Positions 43,878 through 52,883 of a stretch of DNA of 64,000 nt are shown one piece after another (position 1 is the stretch's first letter; every line of letters starts with the position of its first letter). The stretch is from assembly GCA_902620525.1 (NCBI GenBank), contig CACNIK010000001.1, positions 101,001-165,000 of the forward strand. Reading direction: 5' to 3'. The stretch is from an uncultured Pelagibacteraceae bacterium. Its GTDB lineage: Bacteria > Pseudomonadota > Alphaproteobacteria > Pelagibacterales > Pelagibacteraceae. The translations under genes were made by a program, and so were the position numbers. The notes beneath the pieces are model-generated. The model had not been told where the DNA came from. It was given only the letters and a program-made list of their open reading frames with translations, and did not search any database.

Positions 43878-44120
43878 ATGCAAAATAAACAAAAATTAAA
43901 AGAGCTTTTTAAAGAGTCTTTGAGTATTTCAGAGGAAAAAGTAAATGACAAACTTAAGTATAATGAAATTGAAGAGTGGGACTCTATTGGGCATATGACA
44001 CTAATGTCAGCTATTGAAGAAGAATTCAAAATAACTCTTGAAACTGATGATATTATTGATTTTAGTTCTTTTCAAAAAGGTATAGAAATATTAAAAAAAT
44101 ATAAGGTAGACTTTAAATGA
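43878..44120 (+). CDS. Acyl carrier protein
   Basis: An 80-residue acidic four-helix protein. EEWDSIGHMTLMSAIEEEF has Ser36 in the phosphopantetheine-attachment motif (DS[LI]), followed by the acidic recognition helix. It differs from housekeeping AcpP, which has DSLDTVEL, so it is an accessory carrier. It is between the split transketolase and a PhyH oxygenase, and overlaps the latter by four bases, so acyl units on this ACP may be substrates of those enzymes. Confidence 0.88.
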   Translation: MQNKQKLKELFKESLSISEEKVNDKLKYNEIEEWDSIGHMTLMSAIEEEFKITLETDDIIDFSSFQKGIEILKKYKVDFK

Positions 44121-44905
44121 GAAAACAAAATTTATACAAAAATTTTTGGAAAAATGGTTATGTAATTCTAAAAAATTACGTTTCTAAAAAAGAAATAAAT
44201 AAAATTTTCAATCAAATAAATGACCTTACCAATATCTCCTTGAATGAAAAAAGTTCTTTAAAAAATAATAAAGATTTAGACCTAAAATATCTTAAACTTA
44301 AAAATAAGAGTCCTAAATTAAAAAGTCACATTTATGATCTATCAAAATATTGTGATAGTCTTGTGGAAATTGCCTCTTCAAAAAAATTTTTAAATATAAG
44401 TAAGTTACTATTAAAATCAAAAACAGTTTTTATTGATACTCCACAAGTTAGAGTAGATCATCCGAAAGAAAAAACAAATCTTCCTCAGCATCAAGAATTA
44501 AATCAGATTTCAAAAGATGTAATAACTTTTTGGGTTCCACTTGTTGACATAAATAGAAATAACGGTGGAATTTATTTTAGACCGAAGACCCATGAGTTGG
44601 GACACGTTAGATATAAAGACTATCATTTGTCTGCGACAGCCGCTGGACAAAAAAGAGTTGGGATACTAAAAAATTTATTTAGTAAAAAAAAATACAAAAA
44701 ATATAAATCAATTTCTCCAAAGCTTAAAGCTGGGGATGTTGTTATATTTCACTCTTTTATATTCCATGGAACAAAACCAAATTTGAGTAAAAAAGTTCGA
44801 TGGGTTTACATTGCTAGACACAATTCAATAAAAACTGCCCCGTATTTAAAAAAGGAAAACTATCCAATAAGAATACCTTACAATGAAGACTATAACAGTA
44901 TTTAA
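44117..44905 (+). CDS. Phytanoyl-CoA dioxygenase (PhyH)-family protein
   Basis: The 262-residue protein has a PhyH layout: GYVILKNYVSKKEINKI at the N-terminus, NLPQHQELNQ near 121-130, VPLVDINRNNGGIYFRPKTHELG near 140, and GDVVIFHSFIFHGTKPNLS near 206 with the distal His217, then Arg228. The first metal pair reads His125-x-Glu127 where the family normally has His-x-Asp. It may hydroxylate an ACP- or sugar-bound substrate. It starts within the ACP stop codon. Confidence 0.75.
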   Translation: MRKQNLYKNFWKNGYVILKNYVSKKEINKIFNQINDLTNISLNEKSSLKNNKDLDLKYLKLKNKSPKLKSHIYDLSKYCDSLVEIASSKKFLNISKLLLKSKTVFIDTPQVRVDHPKEKTNLPQHQELNQISKDVITFWVPLVDINRNNGGIYFRPKTHELGHVRYKDYHLSATAAGQKRVGILKNLFSKKKYKKYKSISPKLKAGDVVIFHSFIFHGTKPNLSKKVRWVYIARHNSIKTAPYLKKENYPIRIPYNEDYNSI

Positions 44906-44907
44906 TT

Positions 44908-46242
44908 ATGAAACAAAAAAAAGTATGTGTGATCGGACTTGGTTACGTAGGTCTTCCGATGGCGGTAGCTCTATCAAACGTTAAAGTAAAAGGTAAATTT
45001 TATTATCAAACATTTGGTCACGACATAGATAATTATAAAATATCTAAATTAATAAGAGGAATAAAAAACAAAAAATTACCTTTTGATTCATTAGATAACG
45101 ATTTAAAGAAAAAGTTTTCTTTCTCTTGCTCAAATAATAAAATTAAGATTATTAAAGATTTAAATGAGTTAAATAAGATGGATATTATTGTTCTGAGCGT
45201 AAATTTTGATTTTATTGGAAACAAAAATTCTTTTAAAAATATAATTAAGCTTACAGACAAAATAGTAAAAAATGTAAAAAAAGGTACCTTAATATTAATA
45301 GAAACAACTTTACCGCCTGGAACTTATGAAAAAATTTTGATGCCTTTAATAAAAAAAACTCTCTTAAAAAGACGAATTGCTTTAAATAAAATATTTTTTG
45401 GTTACTCATACGAGAGAGTTATGCCCGGTGAAAAATATTATAACTCAATTATTAATAATTTTAGATGCTATTCAGGGTATAATAAAGCCTCTAAAATTAA
45501 AGTATTAAAATTTTTACAAACTTTCATTAATTTTAAAAAATTTCCTCTAATTGAACTTAATTCCATCACTGAATGTGAGACAGCTAAAATTTTAGAAAAC
45601 TCTTATAGAGCAACAAATATAGCTTTGGTAGATGAATGGGTAAAATATGCTAGCTTAATTCAAGTTGATTTATTAAAAATAATAAAGTCAATAAAAATAA
45701 GACCAACACATTCGAACATGATGTTACCTGGGCTTGGTGTCGGAGGTTATTGTCTGCCTAAAGATGCTTTGTTTGCTATAAAATCTTCACAAATTATTCA
45801 TAAAAAAAAGATAAACTTTCCATTTATAAGACTAACCTCAAAAATTAATAATAAAATGCCTTTAACATCTTTTGAACTTATTCAACGAAAAATTAAGAAA
45901 CTTTCTGGAAAGAAAATTTTAATTATGGGTGTTTCATATAAAGAAAATGTTGACGATGTAAGAAATAGTCCAACAAATATTTTGATTAAAAAACTTAAAG
46001 AAAAAGGATCTAAAATTACTATTCATGATCCTATGGTTTTAAAAAATAAAATCCCAAAATTTTCCTTATTTAATATTGTTTTGTTTTGCGTTAAACATAA
46101 GGCTTACAAAAATATTCCGAGTAAATTTTTTTCAAAAACTACATCGTACTTCGATTTGAATAATATATTAAATGAAAAAAAAATTAATTTTTTAAGAAAA
46201 AAAAATTTGAAATTTTTTATTTTAGGGAGATATCATGAGTAA
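44908..46242 (+). CDS. Nucleotide-sugar dehydrogenase (UDP-GlcNAc/ManNAc 6-dehydrogenase family)
   Basis: The 444-residue enzyme starts VCVIGLGYVGLPMAVALSNV (Rossmann). ETTLPPGTYEKIL near 134 and EMAKILEN-like CETAKILENSYRATNIALVDEW near 220 follow, and the catalytic Cys is in GVGGYCLPKDALF near 277. The C-terminal domain has GVSYKENVDDVRNSPT. It oxidises the C6 hydroxyl of a nucleotide sugar to a uronic acid with two NAD. Similar to WbpA and WecC. The next gene overlaps by eight bases. Confidence 0.88.
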   Translation: MKQKKVCVIGLGYVGLPMAVALSNVKVKGKFYYQTFGHDIDNYKISKLIRGIKNKKLPFDSLDNDLKKKFSFSCSNNKIKIIKDLNELNKMDIIVLSVNFDFIGNKNSFKNIIKLTDKIVKNVKKGTLILIETTLPPGTYEKILMPLIKKTLLKRRIALNKIFFGYSYERVMPGEKYYNSIINNFRCYSGYNKASKIKVLKFLQTFINFKKFPLIELNSITECETAKILENSYRATNIALVDEWVKYASLIQVDLLKIIKSIKIRPTHSNMMLPGLGVGGYCLPKDALFAIKSSQIIHKKKINFPFIRLTSKINNKMPLTSFELIQRKIKKLSGKKILIMGVSYKENVDDVRNSPTNILIKKLKEKGSKITIHDPMVLKNKIPKFSLFNIVLFCVKHKAYKNIPSKFFSKTTSYFDLNNILNEKKINFLRKKNLKFFILGRYHE

Positions 46243-47182
46243 AATTCTTATCACAGGTGGAGCTGGTTTTTTAGGCTTTAACTTAGCAAAACATTTAGTA
46301 AAAAAAAAACATAAGGTATTTTTACTAGATAATTTTTCTCGAGGAAAATTAGATTATGCTTTTGAAAGCTTAATAAAATATAAAAATATAAAATTAATTA
46401 AAAAAGATCTTTTAAATCTTAAATTCTTTAAAGAGCAATTTGATATTATTTTTCATTTAGCTTCTATTGTTGGTGTAAAAAATGTAAATAAAAATCCAAC
46501 AAATACTTTTTATATTAATTTAGTTTCAACTCTAAATTTGCTAAGAACAGTAAAAAATAAAAAAAAGACAAAATTTATTTTTTTTTCAACCAGTGAAGTT
46601 TACTCCCCTTTAATTGAAAACAAAAAACAATTTACATCATCTCAAGAAAAAAATAGCTTGTTAATTTTAAACAAGACAAGACCTAGGGACTCATATTATT
46701 TATCTAAACTTACTAATGAAAAAATTGTAACTTTGAGTGGATTAAACTATATTATATTTCGACCACATAATATCTATGGTCCAAGAATGGGTTTTTCTCA
46801 TGTTATTCCTGAGTTAATTTATAAAATAAAAAGAAAAAAAATATGTAAAATATATTCACCAAGTCACTCAAGAGCTTTTTGTTATATCGATGATGCTGTA
46901 AATCAGATATTAAAATTATCATTTTCAAACAAATATTATAATTCTATCTATAATATTGGAAATATGAAAGAAGAGATTAAAATTTTTGAATTAGCCAAGA
47001 TGATTAAAAATATAGTAAATCAAAAATGCTTAATAAAGAAATTTAAAAATACTCCTGGTTCTCCAAGAAGACGGGTTCCAAACATGAGAAAAACTTTACA
47101 AAATTTAAAAAATTTTAAATTTACAGATTTGAAAAGTGGCTTATTAAAAACTGTGGAGTGGTATTTAAATGAGAAATATTAA
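46235..47182 (+). CDS. NAD-dependent nucleotide-sugar epimerase/decarboxylase-like protein
   Basis: The 315-residue extended SDR starts KILITGGAGFLGFNLAKHLV. FSTSEVYSPL near 122 and RDSYYLSKLTNEK (Tyr-x3-Lys) near 150 form the active site, with FRPHNIYGPRMGFSHVIPE after. It resembles UDP-glucuronate decarboxylases and 4-epimerases, which would suit the uronic-acid-forming dehydrogenase encoded just upstream. It overlaps both neighbours (8 and 14 bases). Confidence 0.83.
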   Translation: MSKILITGGAGFLGFNLAKHLVKKKHKVFLLDNFSRGKLDYAFESLIKYKNIKLIKKDLLNLKFFKEQFDIIFHLASIVGVKNVNKNPTNTFYINLVSTLNLLRTVKNKKKTKFIFFSTSEVYSPLIENKKQFTSSQEKNSLLILNKTRPRDSYYLSKLTNEKIVTLSGLNYIIFRPHNIYGPRMGFSHVIPELIYKIKRKKICKIYSPSHSRAFCYIDDAVNQILKLSFSNKYYNSIYNIGNMKEEIKIFELAKMIKNIVNQKCLIKKFKNTPGSPRRRVPNMRKTLQNLKNFKFTDLKSGLLKTVEWYLNEKY

Positions 47183-48311
47183 TATTTTAGAACCCAATCT
47201 TTTTTTTAAATCAAAAAAAAAACTTATCGATACTTTAAGAAAAAATCAAATTTCTACCGCAAGCAAATCTATTATAAAAAAATTTGAAAAAAAAATTTCA
47301 CAACTTGATGGTTCAAAATATGTGGTGCCAACCAATTCAGGTAGTTCAGCATTATATGTTGGATTTAAAGCAGTTGGTGTGGAAAAAAATGATTTAATAA
47401 TAATGCCATCTTATACTTTTGTGGCTACAGCAAATGCTTGTTTATTGTCTGGAGCATTTCCTTGGTTTTTTGATTTAGAAAAAAAAAAATTAACAATAGA
47501 TTTAGATCAAGTAGAAAATAAATTAAAACTTATGTCTTTTAAAAAGGGTAAATTTTTTTATCACAAGAAAACTAAACAAAGAATATTCGCTATTTGTCCA
47601 GTATATACCTTGGGATTTCTTCCAGACCTAATTAAAGTAAAGAGAATAGCTAAAAAATTTAACCTAAAAATAATAGCAGATGCTGCATGCGCAATAGGTG
47701 CAAAATATAATAAAAAAAGTCTAGCTTTATATAACGACGTTGTTTGTTATTCATTTAATGGCAACAAATCTTTGACAGCTGGTGGTGGTGGAGCCATTTC
47801 AACAAATAATAAAGTTATCTACAAAAATAGTTTTCTTTTAACAACCAATGGTAAGTCTGACCAATATTTTCATAAATCTTTTGGCTTAAATTTGCGTATA
47901 ACAGGGATTCATGCAGCATTAGGTTACGGTGAATTAAATGAGTTTAAAAAAATACAAATGAAAAAAAATAGATTAAGAAAAAAATATATTAATACAAGTC
48001 AAATCAATTATTTTGAAACTTATTTTTTAGATAAAAATATCAATTCTATGATTTGGTTAAATTTTTTAATAAGTAAAAAAAATATTAAAAGTATTTTTTT
48101 TAAAAATGCAAAAAGAAATAAACTAAATTTAGCGCCTTTCTGGACACCGATGCATTTACAGCCTTTTTTAAAAAATGAACTAATAGAAAAAATGAAAAAT
48201 ACTAATTTTGTTTGGAAAAAAATATTAGTTTTACCATCTTCTCTAAATATAAATTCAAATGATTTTAAAAAAATTGAAAAATTTTTAATAAAGAATTCTA
48301 AATTTCTTTAA
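47169..48311 (+). CDS. DegT/DnrJ/EryC1/StrS-family sugar aminotransferase
   Basis: The 380-residue PLP enzyme has VPTNSGSSALYVGFKAVGV near 53, MPSYTFVATANACLLSGAFPWFFD near 79, DAACAIGAKYN near 171 and the Schiff-base Lys200 in SFNGNKSLTAGGGGAI. It transfers an amino group to a keto nucleotide sugar. It ends the 41340 operon, after a dehydrogenase and an epimerase that could supply its keto substrate. Its end overlaps the convergent gene at 48298 by 14 bases. Confidence 0.88.
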   Translation: MRNINILEPNLFFKSKKKLIDTLRKNQISTASKSIIKKFEKKISQLDGSKYVVPTNSGSSALYVGFKAVGVEKNDLIIMPSYTFVATANACLLSGAFPWFFDLEKKKLTIDLDQVENKLKLMSFKKGKFFYHKKTKQRIFAICPVYTLGFLPDLIKVKRIAKKFNLKIIADAACAIGAKYNKKSLALYNDVVCYSFNGNKSLTAGGGGAISTNNKVIYKNSFLLTTNGKSDQYFHKSFGLNLRITGIHAALGYGELNEFKKIQMKKNRLRKKYINTSQINYFETYFLDKNINSMIWLNFLISKKNIKSIFFKNAKRNKLNLAPFWTPMHLQPFLKNELIEKMKNTNFVWKKILVLPSSLNINSNDFKKIEKFLIKNSKFL

Positions 48312-49383
48312 TGATTTGATTAATATAAGACTTAATTTTTTTATTTTTAGAGTCGTAGAACATTAAATATTTAAAATATTTTCTGTATATAGTTTTCCAT
48401 TTGTTTTTATTGCACCTAAGAACAAAATCAATTACTTTTTTAAAGTTCTTATAATCTTTTTTTGAGGTACAAAAACTATTATCAATTTTAATTTTTGCTG
48501 GCCAGGCAAATTTTCTACTATCAAAGGGATATTTCATATTTCTGTAAGAAAAAAATGCAGTTTTGTTACCTCTGCCAAAATTTTCATATATCAATGTTGA
48601 ATCTATACCAGCCAAAATTTCAAATTTATCAATTAATGAATATGTATTTCTGTTTTCTGAATTTTTTATGAATATATAATTTTTTCCTAAAAAACTGTCG
48701 TAAAATTCTTTTTCTTTTTTCCAATCTTTAATTTCACATCCTAAAATAATTAATTTAATATTTCTTTCTATACTATATTTTTTTAAATGATTAATTAATA
48801 ACACCTCTGCTTTTCTAAAATCCTCATAAAAATAATTATTGTATAATTTTTGATTAATGTTTCGATCTCTAAACGTAGAAACATAACCTAGCTTAAATAA
48901 AATATTTTTTCTAACTGGAAAGAAGTTTGATCTTAGTGATCCTATTGAGTAAGTTTTTGAATTTATATTTTTTTTATATAATGAAGCAATACTGTTATTA
49001 TGAGTAAATATAATATCACAAAATAATTTCAATTTTTTTTCTTTAATATTAAAAAATAAATCTTCCGGTATTCCAGTTCTTCTAGCATTTTGGATGGATA
49101 TTTTTTTTAAAAACTTAAAATTTATTTGATAAAAAAATTTATTATTATCAATTGTTGTTATAAGTATTTTTGGTCGTACATGTTCAATATATGTTTTTAG
49201 GTAGTCCCTATATCTAAATTTAAATTTTAAAAAAGTTTTAAATAAAATATATAAATTAAATTTTTCATGTCTTACAAATAATATTGAAAATGAATTTTTT
49301 GGTAAAACTTTTTGAACATGTTCTGAGCCATGGTTGTCAAATATAAGGATCTTTTTTTTTGCTGGTGGGAATACTTCTATCAT
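48298..49383 (-). CDS. Unknown surface-carbohydrate protein, possible GT-B fold
   Basis: I do not recognise the family firmly. The 361-residue protein opens with KKKILIFDNHGSEHVQKVLPKN and has RPKILITTIDNNKFFYQ and KISIQNARRTGIPEDLF, then a C-terminal half with IILGCEIKDW and KFEILAGIDSTLIYENFGRGNKTAFFS. This pattern resembles proteins annotated as surface carbohydrate biosynthesis proteins with a GT-B outline. It is a single-gene leftward unit whose promoter contains the degenerate palindrome at 49440. Confidence 0.45.
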   Translation of the reverse strand: MIEVFPPAKKKILIFDNHGSEHVQKVLPKNSFSILFVRHEKFNLYILFKTFLKFKFRYRDYLKTYIEHVRPKILITTIDNNKFFYQINFKFLKKISIQNARRTGIPEDLFFNIKEKKLKLFCDIIFTHNNSIASLYKKNINSKTYSIGSLRSNFFPVRKNILFKLGYVSTFRDRNINQKLYNNYFYEDFRKAEVLLINHLKKYSIERNIKLIILGCEIKDWKKEKEFYDSFLGKNYIFIKNSENRNTYSLIDKFEILAGIDSTLIYENFGRGNKTAFFSYRNMKYPFDSRKFAWPAKIKIDNSFCTSKKDYKNFKKVIDFVLRCNKNKWKTIYRKYFKYLMFYDSKNKKIKSYINQIIKEI

Positions 49384-49431
49384 TTTATTGTTTTACGTTA
49401 AATTTTCTAATAAAAACTACAATGATCTAGT

Positions 49432-49459
49432 TTTATATCGTTCGACACTAAACAGTAAA
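49432..49459 (-). promoter_or_regulatory. Island promoter with degenerate operator, copy 6
   Basis: On the minus strand TTTACT (49454-49459), a 16-bp spacer and TATAAA (49432-49437) drive the gene at 49383. The spacer holds GTTC-N5-TAAAC (49440-49453, plus strand), one base shorter and one arm altered relative to the other copies. Confidence 0.55.
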
Positions 49460-49516
49460 GTGAAAAGTGCCAATTCTAAAGATTGAATTTAGCAAAAAAA
49501 AATATAAGCTCGCCAC

Positions 49517-50110
49517 ATGGTAAATATCAACGATTATTTTAAAGAAAGCTCTGAAGTAATTAAAAATCTTGTTACTCACAAAAAGAAGATCGAAAGTATA
49601 TGTGAAGAGATATTGAAAAATAATAAAAGAAAAAAGAAAATATTAGTTGCAGGAAACGGGGGGTCTTGCGCTGATGCAGAGCATTTTGTTGGTGAACTAC
49701 AATGTACTTTTAAAGATCGTTCTAGAGCACCAATTTCTGCAATTTCTTTAGCCACAATGTCCTCCGCATTAACTGCATGGTGTAATGACTTTGAATTTTT
49801 AAGTTTTTACAAAAGACAAGTTCAAGCGCATGGGGAAGAAGGTGATATTTTGTTTTTGATTTCAACGGGAGGCGGTGATAAAAAATCTGGGGCCTCAATG
49901 TCTTTAGTCAAAGCAGCCGAAGAGGGGAAAAAAAAGAATATGAAAATAATTTCATTAGTGGGTAAAACTGGGGGAGAACTAAAAAAAATTTCAGATATTT
50001 TTATTTTAGTTGAAAACAAAACAACTTCATTCATTCAAGAGGCACATATGTCAATTTTACATTGCATATGTGAAGGCTTAGATAATTCTTTTGTTAATAA
50101 AAAATTTTAA
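49517..50110 (+). CDS. SIS-domain sugar-phosphate isomerase (GmhA-like)
   Basis: The 197-residue protein has the SIS phosphosugar site VAGNGGSCADAEHFVGEL near 43 and FLISTGGGDKKSG near 112, and a C-terminal QEAHMSILHCICEGLD helix with the GmhA-type His. GmhA isomerises sedoheptulose 7-phosphate to D-glycero-manno-heptose 7-phosphate. A heptose-kinase-like GHMP gene and a transaldolase gene nearby make that activity plausible. The next gene overlaps its stop by one base. Confidence 0.85.
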   Translation: MVNINDYFKESSEVIKNLVTHKKKIESICEEILKNNKRKKKILVAGNGGSCADAEHFVGELQCTFKDRSRAPISAISLATMSSALTAWCNDFEFLSFYKRQVQAHGEEGDILFLISTGGGDKKSGASMSLVKAAEEGKKKNMKIISLVGKTGGELKKISDIFILVENKTTSFIQEAHMSILHCICEGLDNSFVNKKF

Positions 50111-51174
50111 TGGATTTCGCATCTAAATTAAAATCACACCCATATATTATAGCTGAAATTGGTATTAATCATAATGGCTATTTATCTTTGGCCAAAAAGT
50201 TGATGTATGAGTCAAAAAAGGCAGGAGCGGATGCAGTAAAGTTTCAAAAAAGAGATATTAGTGATTTGGTAAATATAAATTTAAGCCCGGGAACTGCTAA
50301 TGGCTATCTAAGTAAAAATGCAAATGATATTAGAAAAGAAAAAACTAAATTTGGTAGCTGGGTATATCCAGATATTAGATTAGAATTAACTGAAAAAGAT
50401 TATTTTCAAATAAAAAATTACGCAAAAAAGTTGAAGATCGATTTGATTATAACACCATGGGATGAAAAAAGTATGATTTTTACAAAAAAGCTTGGTGTAA
50501 AATTTATTAAAATTGCAAGTATAGATGCAAATAATTATCATTTTTGTGAATTTGTTGCTAAATATAAATTTCCAACAATAATTAGCACCGGTATGTGTAC
50601 TTATGCGGAGATAGTAAAAACACAAAAGATATTTAAAAAATATAAGACGCCGCACATTTTTCTGCACTGTACTTCAGCATATCCAAGTGATGAAAAAGAT
50701 AAAAATTTAAATTGTATACCAGAATTAAGAAAAATTTTAAAAAGTGATGTTGGTTTTTCTGGACATGGAACAGGTTTAATAGGAGCAGTTGGAGCAACTA
50801 CATTGGGGGCAAAAATAATTGAAAAACATGTTACCCTTAATAAAAAAATGCATGGACCAGATCATGCAGCATCATTAGAATTTTCGACGTTCAGACAAAT
50901 GGTAAATTTGTGTAGAAAAGCTTATATAAGTTTAGGGGGAAAGGAAAAAAAGTTTCTTGCTTCTGAAAAAGTGCTTCATAATATACTAATAAGAAAATTT
51001 GTTGTTAGAAAAAATATAAAAAAAGGTTCAAAGCTTAATTTCAATAATGTAAAGACAGCTCTTGTTTACAAAAAGGGCGGAATACTACCCAAGTATTATA
51101 ATAAAATTTTAGGCAAAAAAGCTCGAAGAGACTTAAATATTGGAAAAGTTTTAGAATGGAGTTTTTTAAAATAA
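50110..51174 (+). CDS. N-acylneuraminate synthase (NeuB family), copy 2
   Basis: A 354-residue PEP-condensing enzyme, divergent from the copy at 40244: YIIAEIGINHNGYLSLAKKLMYESKKAGADAVKFQ, FGSWVYPDIR, KIASIDANNYHF near 135, FLHCTSAYPSDEKDKNLN near 180 and GFSGHGTG. A SAF domain (RKNIKKGSKLNFNNVKTAL) ends it. It is coupled to the SIS isomerase gene, so its sugar acceptor may come from a heptose-like or arabinose-phosphate-like route rather than from NeuC. It converges on the GHMP kinase with one base between. Confidence 0.88.
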   Translation: MDFASKLKSHPYIIAEIGINHNGYLSLAKKLMYESKKAGADAVKFQKRDISDLVNINLSPGTANGYLSKNANDIRKEKTKFGSWVYPDIRLELTEKDYFQIKNYAKKLKIDLIITPWDEKSMIFTKKLGVKFIKIASIDANNYHFCEFVAKYKFPTIISTGMCTYAEIVKTQKIFKKYKTPHIFLHCTSAYPSDEKDKNLNCIPELRKILKSDVGFSGHGTGLIGAVGATTLGAKIIEKHVTLNKKMHGPDHAASLEFSTFRQMVNLCRKAYISLGGKEKKFLASEKVLHNILIRKFVVRKNIKKGSKLNFNNVKTALVYKKGGILPKYYNKILGKKARRDLNIGKVLEWSFLK

Positions 51175-51175
51175 T

Positions 51176-52141
51176 TTACGAGGAGATAACTTTTGAACCT
51201 TCAGTTTCAATATTAATTTTAGAAAAATTAAAATTTTTTTTTTTTAGAAATTTAACAGTTTTTTTTAAATTTTTTGTAACAATTAGAAAAAAACCACCTC
51301 CCCCTGCCCCAATGATCTTTCCACCAACTATACTTTTTTCTTTGAGAAGTTTTAAATAAATATTATCAATTGAATTGCTTGAAATTTTATTACTTAACTT
51401 TTTTTTAATTAACCAGTGTTTATGAAATATTTTACCAATTAAGTTGTAATCACCTTTTAAAATTGCAGAATTAATTATAGGAACAAAATTTTTAATCTCG
51501 TCATAGTAATTAATATTTTGCTCTTTGTTTTGTGAATTAATTATCTTAGATGAATCTCTGATTTCGTTTGTAAAAACTAGTACAAGATGATTATTTATTT
51601 TTCTTATAGTTTTTTTTTGAAGTTTAAGTTTCTTCACTTGAAACCCCCCCTTCTTAGAAATATTAACCTTCAATACACCGCCAAATGTTGAAGCAATTTG
51701 ATCTTGCCAACCTCCCTTATAACCTAAAGTTATTCTCTCAATTTTATAGGCGATTTGCACGATTTGTTTATTTGATAAGTTTTTTCTTTTTAATTTTGAT
51801 AAAGCTTTGATTAAACCGACAATAAGTGCACTAGAGGTGCCTAGCCCTGATTGAGTTGGTAGAGTTGAGAAACAATTAATTTGTATTTTATTTTTAATTC
51901 CAAAATACTTTAATGCCTCCCTTATAATTTCATGTTTAACTCTTTTTACTGAGTAGCAGAACTGGGTATCAGTTGTTTGAATTAAAATCTTTTTATCAAT
52001 TTGTCTTTCTGAAACAGAAACATAAATTCCTTGATCAAAAGTACATGTAATGAACAGTCCACCTTTTTTTTTGTAATAAAAATCGATATCTGTTCCACCT
52101 CCAGCAAGAGGAATCCTGTATGGTGTTTTGCTAATTATCAT
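51176..52141 (-). CDS. GHMP-family sugar kinase (HddA-like)
   Basis: The 321-residue kinase has PLAGGGTDIDFYY at 11-23, the phosphate loop LPTQSGLGTSSALIVGL at 94-110 and the C-terminal GGKIIGAGGGGFFLI motif near 272. This set, with PLAGGGTD replacing P.RI.L.GEH, is typical of HddA-type D-glycero-D-manno-heptose 7-phosphate and fucose kinases. It is the last gene of the 53699-51176 unit and overlaps the transaldolase gene by four bases. Confidence 0.87.
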   Translation of the reverse strand: MIISKTPYRIPLAGGGTDIDFYYKKKGGLFITCTFDQGIYVSVSERQIDKKILIQTTDTQFCYSVKRVKHEIIREALKYFGIKNKIQINCFSTLPTQSGLGTSSALIVGLIKALSKLKRKNLSNKQIVQIAYKIERITLGYKGGWQDQIASTFGGVLKVNISKKGGFQVKKLKLQKKTIRKINNHLVLVFTNEIRDSSKIINSQNKEQNINYYDEIKNFVPIINSAILKGDYNLIGKIFHKHWLIKKKLSNKISSNSIDNIYLKLLKEKSIVGGKIIGAGGGGFFLIVTKNLKKTVKFLKKKNFNFSKINIETEGSKVISS

Positions 52142-52833
52142 TTTATTTTAAAATTTGATTTCTTTGCGTCCTTATAAAAACCTTTTACAGTTTCTAAAGA
52201 ATATTTATTAGGATTTTTACCAAAAGATTTAGTTTTTTTAAAAAATGATGTTGGAATAGTTATAATATCTGCTCCAGCTTTTGCAGCGCCAATTACGTCA
52301 TAAACCATTCTACAGCTGGCCCATAAAGATAAGCACTTAGTTTTTTTTTTAATAAAATTAGCCATTATCCTAAATTCTTTATTTGCATCTATACCAATAT
52401 CAAAAAGTCTTCCCGCAAAAATTGATAAGATATGTTTTTTATTTTTTATATAAGGATAAATTTCTTTTATTTGTTTAAGAGTAAAGATAGCTGTTATATT
52501 GAGCTTAATATTTTTGTCACTCAATTTTTTTATGAGTTTTTTAGTACTTTTACCTGATGTGTAGGTAATTGGAATTTTTACATAAATGCTTTCACTTATT
52601 TTGCTTATTTTAATAGCCTGATCAAAACAATTTTTTTCATCATCAGCGAATACTTCTATAGAAAGAGGTTTTTTTTTTGTAAGTTTTGAAAGATTTCTGG
52701 TGTATAACAAATAATCTTTTACACCCAATTTTCTAAATAAAGATGGGTTAAAAGTAAAACCATTTACACGATTTTTATATTTTTTTATTTCTTTATTATC
52801 TGCACCATCGAGATGAATTTGAATTTTTTTCAT
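52138..52833 (-). CDS. Transaldolase-like protein (TalC/FSA type)
   Basis: The 231-residue TIM barrel resembles the short transaldolases and fructose-6-phosphate aldolases: IQIHLDGADNKEI, NGFTFNPSLFRK near 24 and the Schiff-base Lys86 in SIYVKIPIT. LNITAIFTLKQI near 111, SIFAGRLFDIG near 138 and AGADIITIPTSFFKK near 188 follow. It could make sedoheptulose 7-phosphate or another ketose phosphate for the GmhA/HddA-like pair. Fifty bases separate it from the upstream methyltransferase-like gene. Confidence 0.85.
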   Translation of the reverse strand: MKKIQIHLDGADNKEIKKYKNRVNGFTFNPSLFRKLGVKDYLLYTRNLSKLTKKKPLSIEVFADDEKNCFDQAIKISKISESIYVKIPITYTSGKSTKKLIKKLSDKNIKLNITAIFTLKQIKEIYPYIKNKKHILSIFAGRLFDIGIDANKEFRIMANFIKKKTKCLSLWASCRMVYDVIGAAKAGADIITIPTSFFKKTKSFGKNPNKYSLETVKGFYKDAKKSNFKIK

Positions 52834-52883
52834 AAAAATTTCTTCACTTTATATTTCTTTAAATTTATTTCATAGTCAAATTA

